Origin: JACRCT01 sp049841135
GTDB lineage: Bacteria; Myxococcota; Myxococcia; Myxococcales; UBA5297
Reading direction: 5' to 3'
Assembly: GCA_049841135.1 (NCBI GenBank)
Contig: JASGHK010000002.1
Location: 744,001-808,000 of the forward strand
DNA: 64,000 nt
Position numbers and translations under genes: made by a program. The notes beneath the pieces were generated by a model. It saw nothing but the letters and a program-made list of their open reading frames with translations. It was not told the DNA's origin and made no database searches. Every line of letters begins with the position of its first letter. Position 1 is the first letter of the stretch. Shown one piece after another: positions 54,984 through 64,000 of the stretch.

Positions 54984-56736
54984 GTGCGCCCCTCCCCGCC
55001 CCTGACTCCGAGCGCCCTCGCTGTCCTGGACAGCCGCTACCTGGCCCGGGATGCAGCCGGGCGCGTGACCGAGTCCGCGCAGGACTTGTTTCGCCGCGTC
55101 GCCCGGGCGGCGGCCGCACCGGAGGCGCGCTGGGGGGCCGACCCGCGGCGGGCCGAGGAGGCGTTCTACCGGCTGATCTCCTCGCTCGAGTTCCTCCCCA
55201 ACTCGCCCGCGCTGCGCAACGCCGGGATGGCCGGTGGCCAGCTCGCCGCGTGCTTCGTGCTGCCGGTGGAGGGCTCCGTCGCCGGAGTCTTCGACGCCTT
55301 GCGCTGGGCGGCGCTGGTGCAGACCAGCGGCGGCGGCACGGGCTTCGACTTCTCGCCCCTGGGCGCCCAAGGCACGCCGCTCGCCGCCGGTGCGCACGAG
55401 CCCGGACCGGTCGCCTTCCTCGACCTCTTCCACCGCGCGACCGACGTGCTGCGCCCGCTCTCGATGCGCCACGGCGCCAACATGGGAGTGCTGCGGGTCG
55501 ACCACCCGGACGTCGAGGCCTTCATGCGGGCCAAGGGCGCGCCGGGGCAGCTGACCAACTTCAACCTCTCGGTCGCCTTCACCGACGAGTTCATGGCCGC
55601 GCTCGCTTCGGGCGAGCCGTCCTTCGCGCTGCGCCGGCCGGACGACGGGCGCGCCGTGCGCTTCGTCGATCCTCGCCAGCTCTTCGAGCTCTTCGTCGCC
55701 TGCGCCTGGGCGAGCGGCGAGCCCGGCGCGCTCTTCATCGACCGGATCGACGCCGCCAACCCCACCCCGCGCCTGGGCCCCATCCGCGCCACCAACCCCT
55801 GCTCCGAGCAGCCGCTGCTCCCGTTCGAGGCGTGCGTGCTTGGCTCGCTGGACCTCTCCAAGTTCCTGCGCGCCGGCGCCCCGGAGATCGATCGCCCGCG
55901 CCTGCGCGAGGCTGTCGCCACCGCCGTCCGCCTCCTCGACGATTCTGATCGACGCCAGCCGCTTCCCGGTTCCGCAGATCGCCGAGATGACCCGCGCCAA
56001 CCGGAAGGTGGGCCTGGGGGTGATGGGCTTCGCCGACCTGCTCATCGGGCTGGGCGTTCCCTACGACTCGCCCGCGGCCGTCCAGACCGCCGAGGAGGTC
56101 ATGGCGCTGGTCGACTCCGCCGCGGTCGAGGCCTCGGCCGGACTGGCGCGCGAGCGCGGCGCCTTCGCCAACTTCTCGGGCAGCCGCTGGGAGCGCCTCG
56201 GGCTGCCTCCGCTGCGCAACGCCGCCCTGACCACCATCGCGCCCACCGGCACGCTCTCCATCCTGGCCGGCTGCTCGGCAGGCATCGAGCCGGTGTTCGC
56301 CTACTCGGTCACGCGCCGCGTCCTCGAGGGCACGATGCTGCGCGAGCTCCACCCCGCGCTCCTTCCCCTCCTCACTCGGCACGGCATCGACGCCGGGCCG
56401 GTGCTCCGCGCGGTCGAGCGTTCGGGGCGCGTGCGCGGCGAGCCGGGGGTCCCGGAGCCCGTCGCACGGCTGCTGCCGACCGCGTTCGACGTCGCCCCCG
56501 AGTGGCACGTGCGCATCCAGGCGGCCTTCCAGCGCCACGTGCACTCGGCGGTCTCCAAGACCATCAACTTCCCGGCCTCGGCGACCCAGGACGACGTGGC
56601 CCAGGCCTTTCGGCTCGCGTGGAGCGAGGGCTGCAAGGGCCTGACCGTCTACCGCGACGGCAGCCGCCCCTTGCAGGTGCTCACCGCGGGGTGTGCCCAG
56701 GACGGCTCGGCGCCCGCCTGCGAGTGTCCTCGGTAA
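54984..56736 (+). CDS. nrdJ: adenosylcobalamin-dependent (class II) ribonucleotide reductase (frame broken)
   Basis: The product of about 583 residues makes deoxyribonucleotides with a B12-generated radical. Visible motifs are FLPNSPALRNAG, the region CFVLPVEGS with a redox Cys, GGGTGFDFSPLG, the catalytic ATNPCSEQPL near residue 270, PTGTLSILAGCSAGIEPVF near 420 and a Cys-containing tail (CAQDGSAPACECP). There is no ATP cone. GATTC at 55941-55945 carries an extra T; corrected, it reads LLDDLIDASRFPVPQIAEM. The GTG start is the best available but lacks a clear ribosome site. Confidence 0.88.
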
Positions 56737-56808
56737 GGCCCCGCGCCGGGGGCAGCCTCTCGAATCCGTTCATCTGAGGCGCGCTGACGGAGCGCTGGTG
56801 GCGGCACC

Positions 56809-56934
56809 GCCGGCAGCTCCATCAGCGCGCTTCAGATCTTCACTTCCGCAAAGGAGCCCCGGCGCGGAGGCCGGCAGCTCCATGGCGCGCTTCAGATCTT
56901 CACTTTCGTTAGGGTGCCCGGCGCGGAGGCCGGC
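56809..56934. repeat. two tandem copies of a 62-base repeat
   Basis: The words CGGCAGCTCCAT, GCGCGCTTCAGATCTTCACTT and GGCGCGGAGGCCGG occur in the same order twice, starting near 56811 and near 56873. Small differences are limited to the middle of the unit. A related GGCGCGCTGACGGAGCG lies just before at about 56778. It sits between the convergent nrdJ and mscL genes. Confidence 0.65.
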
Positions 56935-56940
56935 CGCTCC

Positions 56941-57348
56941 TCAGACCACCCGCTTCTCGGCGACCAGCACCGAGGTGCAGTGCGCGCAGCGCCTCGCGGC
57001 GAGCGGCACCTCGCTCAGGCACTCCGGGCAGGCTCGGGTGTCCTTGCCCACCTTCATCACCCCGCGCGCCGCGTTCAGGGGGAGCACCACCGCGAAGTAG
57101 ACCGCGGCGCCCACCAGCACGAAGGCGACCAACGCGTTGAGGAAGTCCCCGTAGGCGAACCGGCTGCCGTTCACGGTGAAGGCGAGCCCGCCGAAGTCGG
57201 GCTGGCCGAACAGGGCCGCCACGAGCGGGGTGAGCAGGTCCTTGACCAGCGCACTGACCACCGCGCCGAACGCCGCGCCCATCACCACCGCCACCGCCAG
57301 GTCCACCGCGTTGCCGCGCAGCATGAACTTCTTGAAGCCCTCGAGCAT
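56941..57348 (-). CDS. mscL: large-conductance mechanosensitive channel with C-terminal zinc ribbon
   Basis: MscL opens under membrane tension to release solutes during osmotic shock. The 135-residue protein starts MLEGFKKFMLRGNAVDLAVA, the family N-terminus, and has two transmembrane helices (about 15-45 and 70-98). The usual C-terminal helix is followed by, or replaced with, a CPECLSEV...CAHC zinc-ribbon motif at about 107-125. GGGGAGG precedes the ATG. The ribbon is unusual relative to E. coli MscL and may stabilise the pentamer bundle. Confidence 0.9.
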   Translation of the reverse strand: MLEGFKKFMLRGNAVDLAVAVVMGAAFGAVVSALVKDLLTPLVAALFGQPDFGGLAFTVNGSRFAYGDFLNALVAFVLVGAAVYFAVVLPLNAARGVMKVGKDTRACPECLSEVPLAARRCAHCTSVLVAEKRVV

Positions 57349-57415
57349 GGCGCACCTCCCCGCCGTGGCAGTGTGCACGCCGGCGGGGAGCGGAAGCCTC
57401 CGCGCTTGGACGAAT

Positions 57416-59606
57416 TCAGGGGCCGCCCCCACCGAATGGCGGCCCCCCAGAAGCGCCCAGCCCCGCCATCAGCTCCTCCAGCTTCTCCAGGCTCGGCGGC
57501 TTGGCGAGGTGGACGTCGAAGCCGGCCTGCGCCGCGTGACGGCGGTCCTCGGGCAGCGCGTAGCCGCTGAGCGCCACCAGCAGGGTGCGCGCCAGCGACG
57601 CGTCCCGACGCAGGGCGCGGGCGACCTCGTAGCCGTCCATCCCCGGCAGCCCGATGTCGCACAGCACGACCTCCGGGCACAGCTCTCGCGCCAGCCGCAG
57701 CCCCTCCGGGCCGTCGTGCGCCACCGCCACCTGGTGGCAGGCGAGCTCCAGGGCCTCGCGCATGCTGTCGGCGACGTCGACGTTGTCCTCGATGAGCAGC
57801 ACCCGGCGCGGCCTCGCCGGCACTCCGGCCGCGCGCGCCGCCTTTCCGGTCCCGGCCGGAGCCGGCGCGCTCTCGGCGAGCGGCAGCTCGACGGTGAACT
57901 CCGAGCCGGTGCCCGGCCCGCCGCTCCTCGCGGTCACCTCGCCGCCGTGCTGCTCCACCAGCCCCTTGACCAGGGCGAGCCCCAGGCCGAGCCCGCCCCG
58001 GCGGCCGCCGCGCTCGGCCTGCATGAACGGCTGGAAGAGCGTCGCCATCGCGTCCGGCGGGATGCCCAGGCCGTCGTCGCGCACCGACAGCAGGGCCTTC
58101 TCCGCAGGCGCCTGGGCCACGCACACCCGCGTGGTCCCGCCGGGCAGCGTGAACTTGGCCGCGTTCTGCAGCAGGTTGCCCACCACCTGCATCAGCCGGG
58201 ACGGATCCCCGCGGACGACCACCGGCGCCTGAGGAAGGTTCGCCTCGAGCCGGATTTGCGCCTCCTCGAAGAGCGAGCGCTGGTCCTCCACCGCCCGGCG
58301 CACCAGCTCGGCGAAGTCCAGCGGCGCGCGCTCGAGCTCCAGCTTGTTGCGGGTGATGCGGGTGACGTCGAGGAGGTCGTCGACCAGCCGGGAGACCTGG
58401 TCCACCTGCCGCCGCAGCACCTCCAGGGCGTTCCGGGCCTGCGCCCCGCCGGGGACGGCGCGGTCGAGCACGTACAGGCTGTTCTTGATGGGGGCCAGCG
58501 GGTTGCGCAGCTCGTGCGAGAGCACCGCCAGGAACTCGTTCTTGCGCCGGTCCGCGTCGAGCAGCGACTGCTCCGCCCGCCGGGCCGCGCTCACGTCGCG
58601 CACGACGAGCACCACGCCTTCCACGTCCCGCCCGGCGCCGTGGATGGGCGCCGCGGTCTCCTCGACGTCGAGCAGCGCGCCGCTGCGGGAGGCGAGCACC
58701 GAGCGCCGCGAGGCGCTGGCTCCGGAGTGGCCGAGGGAGAGGATTCTGGGCGACGAGGTCCCCGGCCTCCCGCCCCTGCGACTCGTCGATGGGCCGGTAC
58801 ACCTCGCGCAGCGGCCTGCCGGCCGCCTCCTCCGCACGCCAGCCGAGCATCTTCTCGGCGGCGCGGTTGAGGGTGACGACGCGGCCCGAGGTGTCGGTGC
58901 TGACGACGGCGTCCCCGATGCTCTGGAGCGTGACCGCGAGCAGCTCGTGCTCGGCGGCCCGCTGGCGGGCGTGCGTCGCCTCGAGCTGGCGGCGGTCGAA
59001 GCTCTCGATGAGGTCCCAGGCGCCGTCGCGCTTGAGCAGGGCGAACTGGTGGCTCTTGATGACGTCGGCGACCTCCGCGGCGCCGCAGCGGTCGAGCGAG
59101 TAGGTGCACAGCGCCAGGATCTCGTGCTGGCCGAGCTCGGCGCCGATGGCCTCCTCGTACTCGGCGAAGCTCTTCCAGTCCTCCTTCTCCAGCCAGAACG
59201 TGTTCCCCGACAGCCGCAGGCCGGCGAAGCCGAGCGAGCGCGCCTCGTGCAGCCGGTCGACCCAGGCGCGCAGCACGCGCCCGCCGTCGAAGTGGCCGCC
59301 GGCCAGGTACCACTCGGTATGCGGCAGGATGTCGATGGCCCCGCGCGCACGGTAGGACTCCAGGTCCGGGACCGCCGCCGCGAGCGCCGCCCACGCCGCC
59401 TCGCAGCCCAGGGGCGGCGAGGTGATCCACAGGCAGCGCTCGCCCTGCTCGAGCCCCGCCTGGAAGTACGGGACGAGGACGTCGAGGAGGTCCTCGGGCG
59501 TCGCGTAGAACTGGCAGAAGTGCGTGCCCCACGGCGCGGGGCCGACGGCGCGGATGCCGGTGCTGCGCAGAGACTGCTCTGGTCTGCTGGAAGCGCTGTC
59601 TTCCAT
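57416..59606 (-). CDS. hybrid histidine kinase: MEDS-PAS-HisKA-HATPase-receiver (frame broken)
   Basis: The soluble sensor of about 729 residues has an N-terminal MEDS-type sensory domain (WGTHFCQFYATPEDLLDVLV, GERCLWITSPP, SGNTFWLEKEDW). A PAS domain follows near 220-345 (LQSIGDAVVSTDTSGRVV). The kinase core has SHELRNPLAPIKN, NLLQNAAKF, DDGLGIP and GGLGLGLALV. A C-terminal receiver has LLIEDNVDVADS and phospho-Asp in VVLCDIGLPGMDG. GATTC at 58742-58746 (GAATC on the coding strand) breaks the frame; removing one base gives DLVAQILSLGH. MEDS domains in other proteins respond to small organic ligands. Confidence 0.85.
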
Positions 59607-59770
59607 GCGAGGGCCCCCCCTTGCCGGGACGGCTTCCCTCGCTCGGTCTGGCCGATCCGACGGTCCGTCTTCGAGGAGGGGAATCTCGCACCCCTCCCTG
59701 CTGGCGGCGCCCCCGACGAGCGCCGTCCGTCAGGGAGTGTCGGCCACGCGATGGTGGCGCCCGAGCCCCG

Positions 59771-61390
59771 CTACAGCTGGCCGCGCAGCCCCAGGCTTCC
59801 GACGAAGCCGAGCGGAGTGTCGGACTCGCCCCCGTCGAGGCCCACCCGCCCGGCCAACGACAGCCGCAGCGACAGCCAGGTGACGAGCGGCGCGTCGAGG
59901 CTCGCGGCCAAGCCCACCTCGTGCGTGTCGGGAGCGCCGCCGCCGGGCACGTCCTGGAAGTACGAGGCCCGGGCCAGCACGCGCCAGCGCGGCGAGGGGA
60001 GCAGCGCCGCCTGCAGCCAGCCGGTGCGGCCGCCGGTCCAGCCGAACTCCTCGGCGTAGCCCACCGTCAGCCCGCCGCGCGCGCCGAAGAGCTGCGGCAG
60101 CCCGAGCTCCGGCCCGACGTAGCCGCGGGCCCGGCCGACCTCGGCGTCGTGCGCGAAGCCGCCGCTCAGCCCCAGGCTGAGCGCGGGGACGACGTCCCAG
60201 AGCGCGGAGAGGTCGGCGTGCTGTCCGGCGCCGCGATAGGCGGGATCCACCGCCGCCAGCTCGACGTCGTGGATGCCCTCGTAGCGGTAGCCGCCGAAGA
60301 TGCGCAGCGTGCTCGTGGGCCGTCCCCCGAAGTCCACGCGGAAGCCGTCGAGGGTGGCGCCGCGCGCGTCCGCGTAGGCGGCCCGCGCCGAGAGCCCCAG
60401 GTCGAGCGAGCGCCAGAAGGCGGCCTGGACCGCCGCCTCGGCCTCCAGCCGCGTCTGGAAGTCGGCGCCGCCCGCCACCGACAGCCGGCCCTCGTGGCGC
60501 ACCACGCGCACCGCGTCGCCGGGCGCGCCGAAGTGGTCCACCGACCAGTAGGCGCCGGCGATGTAGGCCTCCTGGAAGCTCAGGATCTTCACGTCCGGCA
60601 GCTCGCCGCCGAAGACGCCGACCTCCAAGGTCCCGTCGCGGCTGCGCCAGCCGGCCTGCGCGCCGTCGAGCATCGGGACGCCCGGGGCGTGCCAGGGCCG
60701 CACGCGCCCGGCGGCCAGCGCGTAGGGGTTGCCGATCTCCCGCTGCGCCACCGCCAGCTCGCGCACGTAGAGGAAGGTCCCGCCGCCGGGGCGGTAGCGG
60801 GCGTTCTCGGGCCGCGACTCGTACTGCACGAAGGACAGGTCGGCCCAGACGCGGAAGCCCCCGGCGATCTCCAGGCCGCGCACGGCGAGGTCCACCCGCT
60901 CGTTGTGGAAGCCCGCGCCGCCGGAGGAGAGCCAGCTCGTGTGCGTCCAGGCGGCGTCGGAGTGGAGGTTCAGCCCCTCCGCCGGCGCCGGGCCCAGGGT
61001 GGCGACGAAGGCGACCTTCGGGACGGGCGCGGCGGAGAGCGCCGCGTTGCGCGCCGCCAGCTCGGCGGGCGACGGCGGCGCAGGCATGGGCTCGACCGCC
61101 GCGGGGCCGGTGCGCGCCTGGCCCGCGTTCTTCACCTCGAAGCGATCGCCGGGGCGCAGGCCCGCGCCCTTGCAGCGCGCGTAGTGGTCGGCGACCTCCT
61201 CGACCTCGCACTTGCCGGCCGGGTCGCCGCCGCGGGTGATCGCCACCACGGCCCCGACGGCCAGCCCGTCGGCCCCGCCGCGGTCCAGGTAGGCGCGGCT
61301 GGCGCTGGCGGAGACGACCTTGCCCGGAGCGGCCCAGGCCTCGCCGAGCCCGAGCACGAGGACGGCCGCCGCGACGAATGCGCGGACCAT
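59771..61390 (-). CDS. outer-membrane barrel protein of a cytochrome locus
   Basis: The 539-residue protein has a signal peptide (AFVAAAVLVLGLGEAWA). A small N-terminal beta domain (ASRAYLDRGGADGLAVGAVV and KCEVEEVADHYARC) precedes about 400 residues of alternating amphipathic strands (RVWADLSFVQYESRP, LDLGLSARAAYADARG, LRIFGGYRYEGIHD) ending GFVGSLGLRGQL. The start is the ATG one base after the stop of the 21-haem lipoprotein gene. In a porin-cytochrome complex this would be the MtrB-like sheath; similarity to MtrB itself is not evident by eye. Confidence 0.72.
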   Translation of the reverse strand: MVRAFVAAAVLVLGLGEAWAAPGKVVSASASRAYLDRGGADGLAVGAVVAITRGGDPAGKCEVEEVADHYARCKGAGLRPGDRFEVKNAGQARTGPAAVEPMPAPPSPAELAARNAALSAAPVPKVAFVATLGPAPAEGLNLHSDAAWTHTSWLSSGGAGFHNERVDLAVRGLEIAGGFRVWADLSFVQYESRPENARYRPGGGTFLYVRELAVAQREIGNPYALAAGRVRPWHAPGVPMLDGAQAGWRSRDGTLEVGVFGGELPDVKILSFQEAYIAGAYWSVDHFGAPGDAVRVVRHEGRLSVAGGADFQTRLEAEAAVQAAFWRSLDLGLSARAAYADARGATLDGFRVDFGGRPTSTLRIFGGYRYEGIHDVELAAVDPAYRGAGQHADLSALWDVVPALSLGLSGGFAHDAEVGRARGYVGPELGLPQLFGARGGLTVGYAEEFGWTGGRTGWLQAALLPSPRWRVLARASYFQDVPGGGAPDTHEVGLAASLDAPLVTWLSLRLSLAGRVGLDGGESDTPLGFVGSLGLRGQL

Positions 61391-61391
61391 G

Positions 61392-63059
61392 TCAGAGCCC
61401 TTCCGGCTTGTAGCCGTCGGCGTGGCAGCCGCTCTTGATGCAGCTCTGCGACTGGTAGGAGTAGCCAGCGAAGTTCTGGTGCGTGTCATCCATCTGCGCC
61501 TTGTTGTGGCAGGTCAGGCAGTTGAGGCCGGCGAGCGAGAAGTCGGCGCCGTAGGGCTTGTCGGCCCGCATCTTCGGGTGGCACTGCAGGCAACCGGTCC
61601 GGAAGTGCTTGGTCGTGGCGTCGATGCGGAACGGCAGGTGCGTCGCGACGCGCTTGACCTGGGCGTCGGCGTGGCAGCGCAGGCAGAGCACGGTGTCGGT
61701 GCTGAAGTCGGGCACCTTGCCGGTGTGCAGCGGCGTCTCGGCGGCCGAGGTGTGCGCGTGGCAGACGTTGCAGGTGGTCACCTTCCGGTTGCCGGGGGTG
61801 GTGTGGCAGTCGCCGCAGGAGAGGTTGGCGTGCTTGTCCGCGCTGGCGATGGGGAAGTACCTGGCGTGGTCGACCATCGTGACCCGGCCATCGGGATGGC
61901 AGGCCAGGCACTGCGGGCTGTCGTAGGCGTAGCCCGCGACGCTGCCGTGGCTCGTGTCGGTGGGGGCCTTGTCGTGGCAACCGGAGGTGGTGCACGAGAA
62001 CTGCTTGCGGTCGACGCTGGGGTGGCACTTCGAGCAGGTGCGCTCGGTGTGCGTCTGGCCCGTGCCGAGCGGGAACCAGGTGTGGTCGAAGGGCGGGATT
62101 TGCCCGTCGGGGTGGCACTGGTAGCACTTGGCGCTGTCCCAGCCGTAGCCGGCCAGCGTGCCGTGGGCGCCGTCCATCGTCGGCTGGTCGTGCTCGTGGC
62201 AGCTCGTGCAGTCGAACTTCGTCCGGTCGGCGGTCTTGTGGCAGTTCGAGCAGGTCTCGGCGTGCTTGGCGCCGGTGCCGATGGGGAACTTCGTGTGGTC
62301 GAACGGAGGGATTTTTCCGTCGGGGTGGCACTGGTAGCACTTGGCGCTGTCCCAGCCATAGCCGGCCAGCGTGCCGTGGGCGCCGTCCATCGTCGGCTGG
62401 TCGTGCTCGTGGCAGCTCGTGCAGTCGAACTTGGTGCGGTCCGCGGTCTTGTGGCAGTTCGAGCAGGTGTCGGCGTGCCTGGCGCCGGCGCCGATGGGGA
62501 ACCTCGTGTGGTCGAACGGCGGGATCTTCCCGTCGGGGTGGCACTGGTAGCACTTGGCGCTGTCCCAGCCGTAGCCGGCCAGCGTGCCGTGGGCGCCGTC
62601 CATCGTCGGCTGGTCGTGCTCGTGGCAGGCGGTGCACTCGAACTTGGTGCGGTCGGGGCTCTTGTGGCAGTTCGAGCAGGCCTTGTCGGGGTGCGTCGTG
62701 CCGGCGCCGATGGGGAACCGGGTGTGGTCGAAGCTCGCCTCGCCCTTCGGGTGGCACTCCAGGCACTTCGCGTCGACGTAGGCGTAGTCGGGGTTGCCGG
62801 AGTGCGCCGGGTCGACCTGGGCCTTCTCGTGGCAGCCGGAGGTGGTGCACGAGAACTCGGTGAAGGTGTCGAAGGCGCCGTGGCAGATGTTGCAGTCGAC
62901 GGTGCCGTGGTTGCCGCTGGCGATGGGGAACTTGGGCTCGTGCGTGGTGCGGTCGAGCGCGGTGACCTCCGGGGCGCTGCCCTCCTTCTTGCTGCAGGAG
63001 GAACAGGACGCGGCGATGAGGACCAGGAGCAAGAGGATCGCGAGGGTTCGCATCGTCAT
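61392..63059 (-). CDS. multihaem c-type cytochrome lipoprotein (about 21 haem sites)
   Basis: The 555-residue lipoprotein (LIAASC lipobox) carries 18 CxxCH haem sites and three CxxxxCH sites (CTTSGCH twice, CIKSGCH). Its middle is three near-perfect tandem copies of a 71-residue unit with words DQPTMDGAHGTLAGYGWD, CYQCH, CSNCH and CTSCH. It starts at an ATG overlapping the stop of the upstream cytochrome gene (ATGA). A lipid-anchored cytochrome with this haem load most likely sits on the outer membrane and passes electrons to or from extracellular acceptors. Confidence 0.9.
   Translation of the reverse strand: MTMRTLAILLLLVLIAASCSSCSKKEGSAPEVTALDRTTHEPKFPIASGNHGTVDCNICHGAFDTFTEFSCTTSGCHEKAQVDPAHSGNPDYAYVDAKCLECHPKGEASFDHTRFPIGAGTTHPDKACSNCHKSPDRTKFECTACHEHDQPTMDGAHGTLAGYGWDSAKCYQCHPDGKIPPFDHTRFPIGAGARHADTCSNCHKTADRTKFDCTSCHEHDQPTMDGAHGTLAGYGWDSAKCYQCHPDGKIPPFDHTKFPIGTGAKHAETCSNCHKTADRTKFDCTSCHEHDQPTMDGAHGTLAGYGWDSAKCYQCHPDGQIPPFDHTWFPLGTGQTHTERTCSKCHPSVDRKQFSCTTSGCHDKAPTDTSHGSVAGYAYDSPQCLACHPDGRVTMVDHARYFPIASADKHANLSCGDCHTTPGNRKVTTCNVCHAHTSAAETPLHTGKVPDFSTDTVLCLRCHADAQVKRVATHLPFRIDATTKHFRTGCLQCHPKMRADKPYGADFSLAGLNCLTCHNKAQMDDTHQNFAGYSYQSQSCIKSGCHADGYKPEGL
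61960..62660. repeat. 213-base tandem repeat within the cytochrome gene
   Basis: Three successive units of exactly 213 bases can be followed from the marker CGGCTGGTCGTGCTCGTGG at 62181, 62394 and 62607. The copies differ at only a few bases, so the array is recent. Each unit adds three haem-binding sites in frame. Confidence 0.85.
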
Positions 63060-64000
63060 TCTCCCGTCGAGAAGCGGTGGCACTCGTAGCACTTGCGATC
63101 CTTGCACTGGTAACCGGGGACCTCGTCGTGTCGCCGGTCGGTGCGCGCGCAGGTGTGCTCGTGGCAGTTGGTGCAGGCGGCGGTGCGGGTGAAGCAGGTG
63201 CCGGTCATGGCCACCCCGGTCAAGCTGGTGTGGCAGTCGCGGCAGCGGATGCCGGAGTGCGGGCCCGCGGAGATCTCGAAGCAGTCGTCGTGGGCCGCGA
63301 AGCGGGCCGGCGAGAAGCTCCACGGATCGTGGCACTGGTTGCAGGCGGTGCCGGTGCCGGCGGCGAGGTGGTCGAACGCGGTCAGGCCGGCCTTCTGGAA
63401 GTCGGCCTGGTGGCAGTCGATGCAGGCCAGCGTCTGCCGGCCGAAGCCGCGGTCGCGCGAGTCGAAGTGGCACTCCTCGCAAGGCACGAAGGCGTGGCGG
63501 CCGGAGAGCGGGAAGTTGGTGCGGCGGTGGGCCTCGGCCCCGAACCGGGAGCGCCAGTTCTCCACCTCGTGGCAGCCCTCGCAGCGCTGCCCGAGCTGGC
63601 CCTGGTGGACGTCGCGGTGGCAGCCGGCGCAGGTCTTGGGCAGCGCCTGGCCGAAGCCGCGGACGTGGCAGTCCCTGCAGGCGGCCTTGGCGTGGCGCCC
63701 CTGGAGCGGGAAGCCGGTCTTGTCGTGGGCGATGGCCGCGCCGCCGAAGCCCTCGGTGGTGTGGCAGCCCTCGCAGTGGGTCTGGCCGTCGGCGGGGAAC
63801 GGCGGGCTCGCCTCGGAGCGCGACTCGGAGCGGGCCGACAGGAACTCGCGGCCGGCGAAGGCGCCGCGGTGGTAGTCCTCGTGGCAGTCCGGGCAGGCGT
63901 GGGGCAGCGGCTTGAACCGGCGGGCCTTGAGGCCCGGGCCGACCTCCACCTCGGGGTGGCACTTCTCGCAGGCGACCTGGGCGTGCTTGCCCTCGAGCGC
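63056..64000 (-). CDS. multihaem c-type cytochrome (5' end outside window)
   Basis: The visible C-terminal 314 residues hold 12 CxxCH haem sites (CEKCH, CPDCH, CEGCH, CRDCH, CAGCH, CEGCH, CEECH, CIDCH, CNQCH, CRDCH, CTNCH, CYECH). Many are followed by pattern words GRHA and FPL-GRHA, as in the periplasmic cytochromes of porin-cytochrome conduits. The reading frame is open through the window edge, so the start and signal peptide are not seen. It overlaps the downstream lipoprotein cytochrome gene by four bases. Confidence 0.88.
   Translation of the reverse strand, partial: ALEGKHAQVACEKCHPEVEVGPGLKARRFKPLPHACPDCHEDYHRGAFAGREFLSARSESRSEASPPFPADGQTHCEGCHTTEGFGGAAIAHDKTGFPLQGRHAKAACRDCHVRGFGQALPKTCAGCHRDVHQGQLGQRCEGCHEVENWRSRFGAEAHRRTNFPLSGRHAFVPCEECHFDSRDRGFGRQTLACIDCHQADFQKAGLTAFDHLAAGTGTACNQCHDPWSFSPARFAAHDDCFEISAGPHSGIRCRDCHTSLTGVAMTGTCFTRTAACTNCHEHTCARTDRRHDEVPGYQCKDRKCYECHRFSTGE

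Overview
This window is GC-rich (roughly 70 percent by eye) chromosomal DNA that reads like an uncultured Myxococcota / former Deltaproteobacteria. The signs are a PEGA-tailed Ser/Thr kinase with an N-terminal zinc ribbon, many secreted lipoproteins with Asp/Ala-rich linkers, a giant Cys-rich plus beta-propeller lipoprotein, CotH-type proteins, several serine hydrolases, and multihaem c-type cytochromes next to an outer-membrane barrel. I saw no insertion sequence, prophage, CRISPR array, rRNA or convincing tRNA.

Layout. 0-10.4 kb: housekeeping and small metabolic genes (A-type Fe-S carrier, 4-alpha-glucanotransferase, SDR, RtcB-archease pair, deoxyhypusine-synthase-like enzyme, pyrophosphatase). 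10.6-13.4 kb: a DTW-domain protein and a B12/radical-SAM-like protein without the cluster cysteines. 13.6-22.2 kb: two-component pair, MgtE, serine hydrolase, lipid acyltransferase plus thioesterase, Ser/Thr kinase, secreted phytase-like protein. 22.2-28.3 kb: the most unusual locus. Two paralogous 92-residue peptides are followed by a protein with two complete radical-SAM/SPASM modules, a B12-type radical SAM with a PqqD/RRE-like tail, and a membrane-anchored trypsin-like protease. It looks like an undescribed peptide-modification (RiPP-like) system. 28.4-37.4 kb: serine hydrolase, giant lipoprotein, ATPase, two small outer-membrane proteins. 37.5-47.5 kb: a ten-gene minus-strand run (lamin-tail, VTC, DUF4956, HlyD, TolC-like, three DUF1554-like lipoproteins, a circularly permuted sulfatase-modifying-factor domain, CotH) that looks like a cell-surface assembly. 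48-50.2 kb: beta-helix lipoprotein. 50.3-54.8 kb: ACP, ketosynthase, chain-length-factor-like ketosynthase, ketoreductase and double-hotdog dehydratase, resembling an aryl-polyene or specialised fatty-acid core. 55-59.6 kb: class II ribonucleotide reductase, MscL with a zinc ribbon, hybrid MEDS-PAS histidine kinase. 59.8-64 kb: a putative porin-cytochrome conduit for extracellular electron transfer, running off the right edge.

Sequence quality. About fifteen reading-frame breaks occur in otherwise well-conserved genes. At eleven of them, removing one base from a GA(A/T)TC or a seven-base variant of GAGCTC restores both the frame and the expected residues. I therefore treat these genes as intact in the organism and annotate each across its break. 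The same logic splits an apparent 913-codon fusion at 10.6-13.4 kb into two genes.
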